From: Photobacterium aquimaris
Lineage (GTDB): Bacteria; Pseudomonadota; Gammaproteobacteria; Enterobacterales; Vibrionaceae
DNA: 64,000 nt
Direction: 5' to 3'
Assembly: GCF_002954455.1 (NCBI RefSeq)
Contig: NZ_MSCC01000002.1
Coordinates: forward strand, 89,105 to 153,104
Below, in pieces: positions 27,714-37,185 of the stretch. The notes under the pieces were generated by a model that ran no database searches, was not told where the DNA came from, and saw nothing but the letters and a program-made list of their open reading frames with translations. A program made the position numbers and the translations under genes. Each line of letters begins with the position of its first letter. The stretch's first letter is position 1.

Positions 27714-28652
27714 CTACTCTGGCACAATCTTATTAAAACTGAGCTTTGATAATCGCTCAGACATATAGTCAACAAATAATCGCAGTTGATAAGGAATATA
27801 GCGGGATTGAGCATATTGAAGGATTACCTCTCCTGAATAATTCCCAGCTATGTGCCAGTCGGGCAGAATCTGGACCAATGTGCCTCTTCGTAATTCTGGT
27901 TGAACAGTGAAATCTGGGAAGATGGCGATCCCTAGATTCCGCAGCACGGCTTCTTTTCGGATTTCAGTGTGATTCACCGACATGCGATTGTTTGCTTTAA
28001 CGATGGTGGTTTGGTTTGCGCTTGTCAGCCGCCATTCGTTATCACCAGCCTGTTCACCCAGCGCAATGCATTGATGGTGTTCAAGATCATCGGGATGACC
28101 AGGTTCTCCAAATTGCTCTATATAGTCTGGGCTGGCGCACATCATCAATTGGGTACGCGTTAGTGATTTTGAAATAAGCCCTTCGATTGGCTGATCCGTC
28201 AGCCTGAAAATGACATCAATTTCCTCTCCAATCAGATCGATATAGAGGTCCGATACCTTGAAGTGAATCGTGATCTTTGGATACTCAGCCATAAAATCCA
28301 GTAGCAATGGTGACAGGATTTGCTTGGCGAATGCCTTCGGTGCCGCCACTCTGAGTACGCCAATAGCTTCATCCTGGGTGCTTTGAACCGTTTTGACGGC
28401 TAGCTTGGCGGATTCCAGCATGGATTTGCACTGTGTATATACCTCCGTCCCGGCAGTGCTCATTTTCACCTGTCGAGTAGTACGCTCCAGCAGCTTTGTA
28501 TGAAGACCTTTTTCCAGTCGATTGACCGATCGGCTGATTGAGGAAGGCGCGAGTCCCAGTTTTTTACCTGCTTTTGAGAAACCGCCTTCTTCAACAACGA
28601 CAACAAATACAGCCATTTCGGGCAGAAGGGGAATTACCTCATTATTGTTCAC
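27714..28652 (-). CDS. LysR-type transcriptional regulator of the ArgG-like cassette
   Basis: 312 residues. Winged HTH: LPEMAVFVVVVEEGGFSKAGKKLGLAPSSISRSVNRLEKGLHTKLLERTTRQVKMSTAG, of the CrgA/AaeR-like branch, then a two-lobed effector domain. Divergent from the ArgG-like gene with 117 bp between starts, so it very likely controls that operon and itself. Base composition is more GC-rich than neighbours, as for the whole cassette. Confidence 0.88.
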   Translation of the reverse strand: MNNNEVIPLLPEMAVFVVVVEEGGFSKAGKKLGLAPSSISRSVNRLEKGLHTKLLERTTRQVKMSTAGTEVYTQCKSMLESAKLAVKTVQSTQDEAIGVLRVAAPKAFAKQILSPLLLDFMAEYPKITIHFKVSDLYIDLIGEEIDVIFRLTDQPIEGLISKSLTRTQLMMCASPDYIEQFGEPGHPDDLEHHQCIALGEQAGDNEWRLTSANQTTIVKANNRMSVNHTEIRKEAVLRNLGIAIFPDFTVQPELRRGTLVQILPDWHIAGNYSGEVILQYAQSRYIPYQLRLFVDYMSERLSKLSFNKIVPE

Positions 28653-28769
28653 TGTGCAAATATCCTTTGCTTTTGGGGTGTATTGTTCCTTAAATGTATC
28701 TAATTATAATCATCATTGTCAATTTGATAGGGATTCATTTCCAAACACTAAAAAGTTTAAGGATAAACG
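28653..28769. promoter_or_regulatory. divergent promoter region of the cassette
   Basis: 117 bp, AT-rich in contrast to the flanking genes, between lysR and the ArgG-like gene. AAGGATAAACG precedes the latter's ATG. LysR regulators normally bind such shared regions. Confidence 0.5.
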
Positions 28770-29990
28770 ATGAAGAAAATCAGAAGTATTGCTGATATTT
28801 CAGCTCTCAACGGACAAGTAGAACATATATTAACCCTGTTCAGCGGTAGTTTAGACAGCACTTACTTATTGGAACTTCTGAAGGATTCTAATGTAAAAGT
28901 AACCGCATTGGCGGTCGATATGGGCGACGGTATTGATTCAAAGTCGCTCTCTCATATAGCCGATCATTATGGTGTGGACCTGATCATTGAAGACGGAAGG
29001 CAAAGTTTTGTGGAGCACTCCATTGTGTCAGCAATTCAAGCTCAGGCGATGTACCTGGGTGATTATCCGGTCAGCTCTTCTCTTTCTCGACCAGTCATTA
29101 TCAAGCATGCCGTTGAGATTGCAAATAAACTGAATTGTGGCGCGATTATTCATACCGCCAATCAATCACAGAACAGCCTGCGCAGGCTAAATGGGGCCAT
29201 TGAACGTAGTGGGTTTGAGGGCTTTTACGGCTCCCCTTATGAGTACTCTGCGATCTCCCGAGAAGAAAAAATAGCCAACCTTTCTATGTCAGGGTTGTTT
29301 GAATTTTCAGGGCGAAACGTCAGTGGTGATTCCAACCTCTGGTGCCGTGAGTTTGAGTCAGGTGTTTTAGATAACCCAGAGAATTTCATATTGTATGAAT
29401 CATTGTTTCATTGGGCAGTCTGGAATCCAGACTTTCAATTGGCAGACAGCAATCACTCCGTCTCAATTACATTTCAAAAGGGCATGCCGACCCGAGTTAA
29501 TGGCACTGTGATGCCATTAATTAAGATGGTGGAATACCTCAACAAGCACATTGGCAGTTATCAGATTGGTCGCTACATCGGTTTTGATCACCTGGATTAC
29601 GATGAAAAAGTGCTGGAGATAAGAGAGGCACCTGCAGCAAGTGCTCTTATGAGCGCCTATCGGCATCTGGAAGTCGCCGTACTTGAAACCGAGTTGCTAC
29701 GAATGAAAACCCTGCACAGCCAAACCTGGACTAATGAAGCCGTTGAGGGACGTTGGGGAAGTCATTTAGAGCAGGCGACACAGGCGTTTATCAGCCAGAC
29801 CGCTCAATCCATTTCAGGAACAGTGACCTTTTCGCTATCACAGGGGCAATTGTTTTTGTCTAACATTGTCGCGGATAAAGCGCGGTACCTAACCGATCGT
29901 GATAACTGGGAGATTCAGGTAGCCCACGAGCGAAGCCAGAGAACAATTACCACTGAAAATATATTCCAGTTAAACAAAGCCTCAGCATAA
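28770..29990 (+). CDS. argininosuccinate-synthase-like ATP-dependent ligase
   Basis: 406 residues, length of ArgG. N-terminal PP-loop LFSGSLDSTYLL (residues 23-34; ArgG has YSGGLDTS), then the synthetase multimerisation domain: SGDSNLWCREFESGVLDNP, ITFQKGMPTRVNGTVMPL, EAPAASALMSAYRHLE and SISGTVTFSLSQGQLFL correspond block by block to ArgG. ArgG activates citrulline's ureido oxygen with ATP and adds aspartate. Here SGG became SGS and overall divergence is high; genes argF/H are absent. With a free-amino-acid dioxygenase and exporter in the same operon, a ligase or guanidino-forming step in making a modified amino acid is a reasonable inference. Confidence 0.8.
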   Translation: MKKIRSIADISALNGQVEHILTLFSGSLDSTYLLELLKDSNVKVTALAVDMGDGIDSKSLSHIADHYGVDLIIEDGRQSFVEHSIVSAIQAQAMYLGDYPVSSSLSRPVIIKHAVEIANKLNCGAIIHTANQSQNSLRRLNGAIERSGFEGFYGSPYEYSAISREEKIANLSMSGLFEFSGRNVSGDSNLWCREFESGVLDNPENFILYESLFHWAVWNPDFQLADSNHSVSITFQKGMPTRVNGTVMPLIKMVEYLNKHIGSYQIGRYIGFDHLDYDEKVLEIREAPAASALMSAYRHLEVAVLETELLRMKTLHSQTWTNEAVEGRWGSHLEQATQAFISQTAQSISGTVTFSLSQGQLFLSNIVADKARYLTDRDNWEIQVAHERSQRTITTENIFQLNKASA

Positions 29991-30003
29991 AGGAGCATTC
30001 AAT

Positions 30004-30756
30004 ATGAACATGTCAGTCAAAATACCAAACGCAGTTAAATATTTTAACCATATTGAAAAGCTGAAACAGGATTGCTTCACGTTTATTAAGGGCACGGATA
30101 TTCAAGCTATGCTCGATTGCACAGAGCATGATATCCAAGAGTTTTCTAACCAGTAGAACTTACTGGAGTTGGACCACTACATGGGCGACGGTGGTCTTTA
30201 TCGATATCGAAGATATGGTCAGTTTACCAAATTAGCAACGGGTCAAGGCCTGACCTTGTTGCCCCATGCTTCTTACGTTCAAAGCAAAGAAGTGAATTAC
30301 CTGAACGGTGATGTTGAACGGAAATATGAACCTTTGACCACAGAGTTCAGTCAGTCGCCAGTGTTACTTCAGGTTCTCTCAATGATGAGTTCGCTGTATG
30401 ACAAGGTGGATAGGAAGACTAATGATTGTAATATTCGACTGCATCCATACCGAATTGTAGCCACAGGCGAACAAATAGGTAAGCCTGCACCAGAAGGGTT
30501 GCACAGAGATGGGGTCACGTTTATTGCGTCAATGATGATTAATCGACACAACGTCTCCGGTGGCGTTACTACTCTTACGGATGCGGATCGCCAACCTAAG
30601 GCAACCGCTGAGCTAACAAATCCTTTTGATATTGTCATAGCTGACGATGCCAGAACTATGCACGATGTGAGCCCAGTTGAAGTATTGGACAATGATACAC
30701 TTGGCACCAGAGATGTTTTGGTCATTGCATTTACAAAGTTGGAGCAGGTGGCCTGA
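30004..30756 (+). pseudogene. 2OG-Fe(II) dioxygenase (PF10014, BtIDO-like) interrupted by an in-frame TAG
   Basis: ATG at 30004 has AAAGGAG eight bases upstream. The frame reads 50 codons, meets TAG at 30154-30156, then continues open for 200 codons with family sequence: LDHYMGDGGLYRYRRYGQF, EGLHRDGVTFIASMMINRHN, DDARTMHDVSPV, RDVLVIAFTKLE. Iron ligands would be His167, Asp169 and His220 of the full frame. This is the family of Bacillus L-isoleucine 4-hydroxylase, which hydroxylates free amino acids. The TAG may derive from TGG or CAG. A restart at TTG 30169 or ATG 30181 would give a protein lacking about 55 residues. The end overlaps the exporter start (TGATG). Confidence 0.75.
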
Positions 30757-31667
30757 TGAATACTACAACTCAAAAAATATCTAAAAAGTTTGCCTTTCCA
30801 ACCATAGAAGTCCTTTTACTGTTAGTGGCAGCATTTTGGGGGACAAGTTATGGGATGACAAAGTCTGCGTTGTTGTTTACTGGCGTCTTTGTTTTCATGG
30901 CCATTCGCTTTTTACTGACGTTCTCTATCTTGTTTTTCTCTACAGTGAAAGACTTCAGGGCCGGAAGAAATAAGGATTGGAAAGTTTCAATTCCTACTGG
31001 AGGAATTTTACTGGCAATTTTTTGCTGTGAAATTATTGGTGTGTCCATTACCTCGGCCACTAATGCCGCATTCCTGATCAGTCTGTCGGTGATTCTGACT
31101 GCCTTTTTGGAATTGATGGTGAATAAGCAGCGATTAAGTAGGCAGTTGTTGATGCTGTCTCTGATCTGTGTGTTGGGTGTTTACCTGCTGACATATGATG
31201 GCTCATTGTCGTTATCGCTTAATACCGGTGACTGGTTGATTTTGACCGCAGCACTATTGCGTGGATTGATGGTTACCACAACCAAACGCTTTACTGAAAA
31301 CCGTGAAATTACTTCGTTGAGCCTGACAGCTTTGCAATCGCTGGTAGTTGGTTTGGGAGCGGTCGTTCTTGCGTTTACCTACGGACAAGGGCTGACGCTG
31401 GATTCTATTCCCAATAGCATGGAATTCTGGTTGATCACGCTCTACCTTGTATTGTTCTGCACACTGTTTGCTTTTTTTGTTCAGAACTATGCAGTACGAA
31501 GAACCTCTCCAACGAAAGTGTCCATTTTGATGGGCAGCGAACCACTTTTTGGGGCGATCTTTGCGGTACTATGGTTGGGTGAATCATTGAATGTTGTACA
31601 GTGCATAGGTGGTGCTGCGATTGTTGGTAGTGTATTGATAGCTACATTGAGAAAGAACAGTAACTAG
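30756..31667 (+). CDS. EamA/DMT-family exporter
   Basis: 303 residues, ten membrane helices in two EamA repeats: LLLLVAAFWGTSYGMTKSAL opens the first, LNTGDWLILTAALLRGLMVTTTKRF the second, with SILMGSEPLFGAIFAVLWLGESL near the end as is standard. Family members such as RhtA and YdcZ-like proteins export amino acids and metabolites. Translationally coupled to the dioxygenase ORF (TGATG). In Bacillus, the isoleucine dioxygenase gene is likewise next to an RhtA-like exporter, so export of the product is likely here (inference). Confidence 0.88.
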   Translation: MNTTTQKISKKFAFPTIEVLLLLVAAFWGTSYGMTKSALLFTGVFVFMAIRFLLTFSILFFSTVKDFRAGRNKDWKVSIPTGGILLAIFCCEIIGVSITSATNAAFLISLSVILTAFLELMVNKQRLSRQLLMLSLICVLGVYLLTYDGSLSLSLNTGDWLILTAALLRGLMVTTTKRFTENREITSLSLTALQSLVVGLGAVVLAFTYGQGLTLDSIPNSMEFWLITLYLVLFCTLFAFFVQNYAVRRTSPTKVSILMGSEPLFGAIFAVLWLGESLNVVQCIGGAAIVGSVLIATLRKNSN

Positions 31668-32761
31668 TATCTCAGTAAAGCATGCCAGAAAAACTATGAA
31701 AGAGAAAATGAAGGGACAGGCACTAAATAAAGAGCTTGTTCCTTAGCACCTAGCTCACTTGAATCGAGACTTCAAAATGGAGTCAAAAGCTTAGTAGGAC
31801 ACACACCAAGTTAAAGATGTGTGTTCCTCTTCCAGCGACAACCAAGGTGCGGACATCAGTAACCTCTACCTGCACCATGGTCGTCTAGGCTCCACTGTGC
31901 AAGCGCTGGATGCGATCAACCTCCAAGGTATGTGTTTAGATTACAGCCCATTTAGTGAAGTGTTCAGAAAACACAACGACCAAATATTTTGGAAGGTGAA
32001 CAGCACGGTCAATGCTATTCATCATCTGGTAGAGGTGACAAAGAGCTTATAGCTGCTTTCATTAGAATAAATAAGGCAAATGTCTTTAGTAGTCCTACCG
32101 CTGATAGTCTTCACTAAAAAGGAATGGGGCAAAAGCTTGTTAGAACGTTTGATCAATTCTGTGATCACCAACCGATTCTGTCGTACCTGAACTACTACCT
32201 TGATCCACTAAATCACTCCCCCATTCGGCCTCTAATAATGGTAGAATCTGCGCATCAGAATTATCGAGACACTCTATGTTTATCCATCACGTTAACGACA
32301 TCGACTGGTTGGTGATCACCGCTTTTGAAGAACTGAAAACGTTATTTGTCGAAGATGCTGGTGCAATCCCCAGTTACTTCTCGACTGCCAGCGAATTGAG
32401 CCTAATAGATCAAGCTAAGCGCAGTTATGGCTATTTGCCGACACTTAGCGGCATAATCACCGATACTGGCATATTTCAACGTCAGAATAACCAAGAAGAT
32501 TTGAGCCCACAGCTTGCTTGCGTAGTTGAAGGACGTGGTCGAGTGTTTATCTATCATGGTGGCTTTGTAGCTTTTGTGGATGACGAACAAACCTTTATAA
32601 CTCGCATGGACTGAAAATTATTTAGCAACGCGAACTCAAAAGCATTAGCAAAGAAAACTCGAATTTAAACTGCGTATGTACCTCACACTAATCGAACATT
32701 TTGGTTCTATTTACGAATGAGGTTATCATAGCCATTATATGTAAAATGAAGAGACAACATC
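31668..32761. other. degraded region of short ORFs (relic cassettes)
   Basis: About 1.1 kb between the exporter and a core gene. Contains ORFs at 31819-32052 and 32124-32315 without good ribosome sites, one better ORF (32276-32614), and a hairpin at 31797-31827 (GGACACACACC / ATGTGTGTTCC). The ORFs overlap in different frames around 32270, as if a longer gene had been frameshifted. Composition is nearer the acquired cassette than the core genome. Confidence 0.4.
32276..32614 (+). pseudogene. hypothetical protein fragment
   Basis: 112 codons encoding FIHHVNDIDWLVITAFEELK ... VVEGRGRVFIYHGGFVAFVDDEQTFITRMD. The composition is protein-like, but there is no ribosome site and the preceding frame ends inside it, so it is probably the C-terminal half of a broken gene. 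Family not recognised. Confidence 0.35.
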
Positions 32762-33112
32762 ATGCAACAAGAAGAATTTGAGATTTTAGTAAAACAATTA
32801 GCAGAGCTCGATAGCGTTTCAGCGATCCTAAATGCATTAAAAGAGAGTGAAGAGCCTGAAATTGCAGAAACAGCAGCAGCAATGATTGGTCACTTTAGTG
32901 TTGCTGAAATCGACGGACAACAGCGTATTTACCACGTTTTCACTCAAGAAAACGACCAAGGTGAAGAAGAAGAGTTTGCCGAGTGGGTAATGAATGCTAA
33001 TGATGAATTAATGCGTTTTATCGCATGGTTCTTCTACACTACATTTGAAATTAACGATAAAGAAACATACCAAGCTGCAGGTCGCTCATACACTCCAGCT
33101 AAGCGTAGCTAA
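32762..33112 (+). CDS. small acidic hypothetical protein
   Basis: 116 residues, strongly acidic, helical at the N-terminus (QQEEFEILVKQLAELDSVSA) and with FAEWVMNANDELMRFIAWFF toward the C-terminus. No signal peptide, no Cys. AGAGAC lies upstream of the ATG. It looks like a conserved Vibrionaceae cytoplasmic protein but I cannot name a family. Its own terminator follows. Confidence 0.6.
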   Translation: MQQEEFEILVKQLAELDSVSAILNALKESEEPEIAETAAAMIGHFSVAEIDGQQRIYHVFTQENDQGEEEEFAEWVMNANDELMRFIAWFFYTTFEINDKETYQAAGRSYTPAKRS

Positions 33113-33129
33113 TACGAATAATATTTAAA

Positions 33130-33162
33130 CAGCCAATAGTGTTCTTTATTGGCTGCTTTTTT
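33130..33162 (+). terminator. terminator of the small acidic protein gene
   Basis: Perfect 9-bp stem CAGCCAATA / TATTGGCTG, then CTTTTTT. Confidence 0.85.
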
Positions 33163-33171
33163 ACTGCACGC

Positions 33172-33309
33172 TTATTGCTCTTCATCTTTAGCTCGTGGTA
33201 TCCAATTACATAATGTTAGCATGTTGACTATTGCATCATATTCTTCTTTATTTTCAGTATCATTAAGACGTTGAAGGAAAAAATGCGACATCACATTGGT
33301 TGTAGTCAT
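33172..33309 (-). CDS. 45-aa small hypothetical protein
   Basis: Minus-strand ATG at 33309 with AGAGGAG seven bases upstream, an excellent ribosome site. Product begins MTTTNVMSHFFLQRLNDTEN and ends WIPRAKDEEQ; one Cys, no membrane segment. Convergent with the preceding gene, whose terminator lies 10 bp beyond its stop. No family recognised. Confidence 0.55.
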   Translation of the reverse strand: MTTTNVMSHFFLQRLNDTENKEEYDAIVNMLTLCNWIPRAKDEEQ

Positions 33310-33497
33310 AATGACTCTCCTCTATAGAAACTATACTTAGTTTGCTAAAAAGTGCCGTCAAGAAAAACAGAACAACTGTGATTATTCCCTTCCCTATTTC
33401 ACTATTATCGATGAGATAACACTGATTAAAAACGTCGTGAATATAAAAATATGGAACTATTTTCTGATTTTATATTCCTTATTTAACTAAAACACCG

Positions 33498-36296
33498 CTA
33501 TGGTAATACAGTTAAAGTAACTTGCCCTGCATCTTTTAGATAACGGTTTATTAGTAAGTCAATATAAGCTTTATCAATCTCGTCAACCACTGCTTGCGGC
33601 TCTAATACCGAACCAATAGGAAAACCATTAATAAAATCTCGGTGAACAAACCGAGCCCGTTGTTGCGGAAATTTATCATTATCAAGCATCGCTAAAACTA
33701 ACGCTTTTTTATGTTCATCTAACTCAGACTGTGAGACTCCAGTTTGATAAAGATCTTTTAGAGCAAGCTCTACCGCCTCAACGCCTTTATCAGCATCTTT
33801 TTTATCAGTTACTACATTAATCTGACATCGAGCATAATTACTTCCTGGTGTTGCAGAGCCGCACCAAGCATTAGGTGAATAAGTCAGTGATAGTTCTTCT
33901 CTTACATTGTTAAGCATTTTTCTTTGTAAGACCCTAGATATAAGATCTGACGCATATATATCTTTAATATTAGGTTCAGTGGCCTCAAAGATAAAATCAA
34001 AGACTAGATCAGCACGATTTAATTTATTAATTTCCCTTTTTAAACTGACCTTCTTATTTAAAACGGGTTGTTTTTTAATTGTATATTGGTGTTTTTTACC
34101 TTTAGGTAAGCTGCCTATGTATTTTGCTATTAAAGCTTTAGCTTGCAACGGCTCAAAATCACCAATTAAAGTTAATTTATAACCATTTGCATGACCAAAT
34201 AACTGCTTATATACAGCTTCAACTTTTTCTTTATCAAGATCATATAACTGTTTAAGTGATAACTTACCTTCATAAGGGTTATGTGAAAACAAATCTCCTT
34301 TGGTTATAGACTGAAAGTTTGGATCATTATTTCTCGTCCATTGAATCATTGATTGCTTAACATGCTTAAACACGGTGTCATCAATTTTTCCGTCTAACAT
34401 TGCGGCATAAATGCTCGACATCGCAAACTCTAATTTGTCTGCCGCCGTTTCAATAGTGAAGCCTTGGGTAGTATTACTAATATAAGGCGTTAACTGAGTA
34501 TTATTGAGTTGAAATAATTGGGCTGTTTGCTGACCAGTCATCTCTGCCAAGCCACTATTCAAATATATATCTGTAAGCGCAACAGCTGCAGCTCTACTTT
34601 TAGGAGCAAGCGCAGTAATGCCCCCTGGTGCTGAAAATTCTAAATACACTTTTCCATTGGCGCTGGAATCAGGCTGTAATAAAGCTGCGACACCATTATC
34701 TAAATGTAACTCTTGCATATAATATTGAGGATGTTCACTACTCTTAACAATTTTGCCTACGGCTGGTAAGTTGGCGATTAATGCTTTACTCGCAATGACT
34801 AAATTATCATTCGGCAGACTCTGCTTAGTCAAAAGAGTCTGCTGAATGCCAGCAATAATTTTAGCGGTATCTTGCGTCCCAGACCCTTGGGTATAAAATG
34901 CACTAAATTGTGGTTTAACTAGTGTTTCACTCGTAAAATTATTAATCTCATCTAAGCGTATTTTAGCTAAAAACTCATTAGCTAAAATATTATTTAAAGA
35001 TGGAGAAATATTGGTTTTATTGTGCATTAATGAATTTAACGCTTCATTGATGATATCGACTGATTTTTTATTTTTATAATCAATATTGGCGTTTTTTGTC
35101 TGTGATGCTAATAACGCTTTTTGCTGCTTAAACTCTTCATTTGTGAAACCATATTGTTGTAATCTTGCAGCTTCACTTGCTAAAAACTTTATTGCTCCAC
35201 TTCTATTATTAAAAGAGTTATCATGATTAACACCCAATGAATAAACCCACTTATTGCCCCCATCATTAGGCGTACCTATATAAGAAAATGCGTGATTATA
35301 GGGCGTTTTTTTCAACTCATTACTTCGCGTTAAACGATAATTGAGCAGTTGGTTTACAAAAATAATTAATCTATTTTTATAATCATCATGGTAGGTTTTA
35401 TATTTATAATCAGGCAAATTAAATACCAATGATGAGGTTTCTACTTTTATCTGTGGACTCGCGACTGTAAAAGGAGTTTGCTTGAAGTTAGGTATGCGGT
35501 GTGGCTGTTTTAGCTGTAATTGAAGATCGCCTTTAAATGCTAAAAAATATTCATTAATTAACTGAACTGTAGTATTTTCTTTCACATCACCCACAATTAA
35601 AAGTTCAATATTTTCAGGGTGATACCAGCTATTATAATATGCTTTAAGGCCGGCTTGCGTCGCTTTCTCTATGCTATTTACTGTACCGACTATTTTCTGG
35701 TATTGATATTTAGTCCCTTCACCAAAATTATCCATATATGCGATATAAGGGTTATCTAATAAATTGGCGCGAGCATAAATTTCACCTTGAACAACGCCTT
35801 TCTCTTTCGTTATTTCAGCTTGATTTAAATTTATCTGATAACTTATATCAGCTAAATATTGCAAAACTTGTTTTAATAATAGCTCATTACCTGCAGGAAT
35901 ACTTAATTGATAGACTGTATTATCAAAACTCGTAAACGCATTGAGATCACGACCAAACACTAAACCTGCTTGTTCAAAGAGTCTTATGATTTTATTTTTA
36001 GGAAAATTTTTTGTGCCATTAAAAGCCATATGCTCAAGCAGATGAGCATAACCTTGTTGCTGTTCTGTTTCTTGTACTGAGCCGGCTTTTATGCGTAGAT
36101 ATAACTGTATTCGATCACTTTGCTCATCAACTGGCAATATATGGTACGTAAACCCCGTAATCAGTTTACCAGTGATCCAAGCTGGATCTTGAGGTAATAA
36201 TGAATGATTACTGTCAGCTCTTGCATTACTTGAAACAACCATGACTATCAATAATAGCCCTAAGTGCATGATTGCTCGCTTCACGGAAGGCTGCAT
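33498..36296 (-). CDS. M16-family zinc metalloprotease, periplasmic (PqqL-like)
   Basis: About 932 residues from ATG at 36296, which places a signal peptide first (KRAIMHLGLLLIVMVVSSNARA). The zinc site HLLEHMAFNG (HxxEH) is followed about 75 residues later by the third ligand Glu, in LNQAEITKEKGVVQGE. Four M16 repeats fit the length: the first pair is catalytic, the second pair (from about residue 500) noncatalytic. These proteases form clam-shells that degrade short peptides. A reading from a GTG at 36401 is open but would spoil the signal peptide. Confidence 0.88.
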   Translation of the reverse strand: MQPSVKRAIMHLGLLLIVMVVSSNARADSNHSLLPQDPAWITGKLITGFTYHILPVDEQSDRIQLYLRIKAGSVQETEQQQGYAHLLEHMAFNGTKNFPKNKIIRLFEQAGLVFGRDLNAFTSFDNTVYQLSIPAGNELLLKQVLQYLADISYQINLNQAEITKEKGVVQGEIYARANLLDNPYIAYMDNFGEGTKYQYQKIVGTVNSIEKATQAGLKAYYNSWYHPENIELLIVGDVKENTTVQLINEYFLAFKGDLQLQLKQPHRIPNFKQTPFTVASPQIKVETSSLVFNLPDYKYKTYHDDYKNRLIIFVNQLLNYRLTRSNELKKTPYNHAFSYIGTPNDGGNKWVYSLGVNHDNSFNNRSGAIKFLASEAARLQQYGFTNEEFKQQKALLASQTKNANIDYKNKKSVDIINEALNSLMHNKTNISPSLNNILANEFLAKIRLDEINNFTSETLVKPQFSAFYTQGSGTQDTAKIIAGIQQTLLTKQSLPNDNLVIASKALIANLPAVGKIVKSSEHPQYYMQELHLDNGVAALLQPDSSANGKVYLEFSAPGGITALAPKSRAAAVALTDIYLNSGLAEMTGQQTAQLFQLNNTQLTPYISNTTQGFTIETAADKLEFAMSSIYAAMLDGKIDDTVFKHVKQSMIQWTRNNDPNFQSITKGDLFSHNPYEGKLSLKQLYDLDKEKVEAVYKQLFGHANGYKLTLIGDFEPLQAKALIAKYIGSLPKGKKHQYTIKKQPVLNKKVSLKREINKLNRADLVFDFIFEATEPNIKDIYASDLISRVLQRKMLNNVREELSLTYSPNAWCGSATPGSNYARCQINVVTDKKDADKGVEAVELALKDLYQTGVSQSELDEHKKALVLAMLDNDKFPQQRARFVHRDFINGFPIGSVLEPQAVVDEIDKAYIDLLINRYLKDAGQVTLTVLP

Positions 36297-36689
36297 ATCA
36301 TTACTAACTGAATCTAGCTCTACTGTATCAGCACTATTCTTTCTACAAAAAAGAACCGATATTATGCTTAAATAATCATTAAATATTGCCACTATTACCA
36401 CTTCACATGTTAAATACCTTGTAGTAATTATTCATGTTACTTTTTTAGTAATCTTCGAATGATTTGATTTTTGCGATGAAGCTCATTATAAAATCATGCA
36501 ACACGCATCATTACAAAAATTACGTCTACTGATGTTATTCATTTTCGTTACCGGCATCGATTGGTCTTTACGAAGGTTCACTCATTAGACTGCGCTAACT
36601 CAAACAACGATAAAAATGCAATCGGCACTAACAGCTAATCGCTTTTTAGCCTACAATAACGACCAAAATATTATGATTCAGGTATAAAC
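36297..36689. other. intergenic region between divergent genes
   Basis: About 390 bp with no supported gene; it should hold promoters for the M16 protease and the DUF3010 gene. Nothing else could be made out. Confidence 0.3.
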
Positions 36690-37112
36690 ATGAAAATTTG
36701 TTCAGTTGAACTACGCAGCAATGAAGCTATTATTTGCCTATTAACTTTAGATGGCGGAATGATTGGTATTCCAGAATGCCGTACTCAGAAGTTCATTATG
36801 GATAATTCTCTTGATAACCAAAAAATGAGAGATTTCCAATTTGCATTTAAGAAACTACTTGATGACTACAAAGTTGAAAAAGTAGTGATCCGTACTCGTG
36901 AAACACGCGGAAAATTTGCAGGAAGTTCTGTAGGCTTCAAGCTTGAATCAGCTATTCAGTTAATTGATGGTCTTGATGTTAACTTTATGTCTAATGCAGA
37001 CATCAAAGAGAAATTAAAGCGTAATCCTATGGCAATTGATTTCCGTGCAACAGGTTTACGTCAATTCCAAGAAGCAGCATTCACAACTGGTTATGCATTT
37101 CTTGGTCGTTAA
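36690..37112 (+). CDS. DUF3010 family protein (RNase H-like fold)
   Basis: 140 residues. MKICSVELRSNEAIICLLTLDGG opens like an RNase H/RuvC-type nuclease strand order (Glu in first strand rather than Asp), then VEKVVIRTRETRGKFAGSSVGFKLESAIQLI. The match to the gammaproteobacterial DUF3010 family looks good throughout. Function unknown; the fold hint is from known family annotation. Own terminator follows. Confidence 0.8.
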   Translation: MKICSVELRSNEAIICLLTLDGGMIGIPECRTQKFIMDNSLDNQKMRDFQFAFKKLLDDYKVEKVVIRTRETRGKFAGSSVGFKLESAIQLIDGLDVNFMSNADIKEKLKRNPMAIDFRATGLRQFQEAAFTTGYAFLGR

Positions 37113-37135
37113 TTAACGATATAAAACTAATAAAA

Positions 37136-37165
37136 AACAGAAGTGTTTTACACACTTCTGTTTTA
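37136..37165 (+). terminator. terminator of the DUF3010 gene
   Basis: ACAGAAGTGT pairs with ACACTTCTGT around TTTAC, then TTTAT; A run before the stem allows use from the other side too. Confidence 0.85.
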
Positions 37166-37185
37166 TCTCACCAAACTAGATCTTA

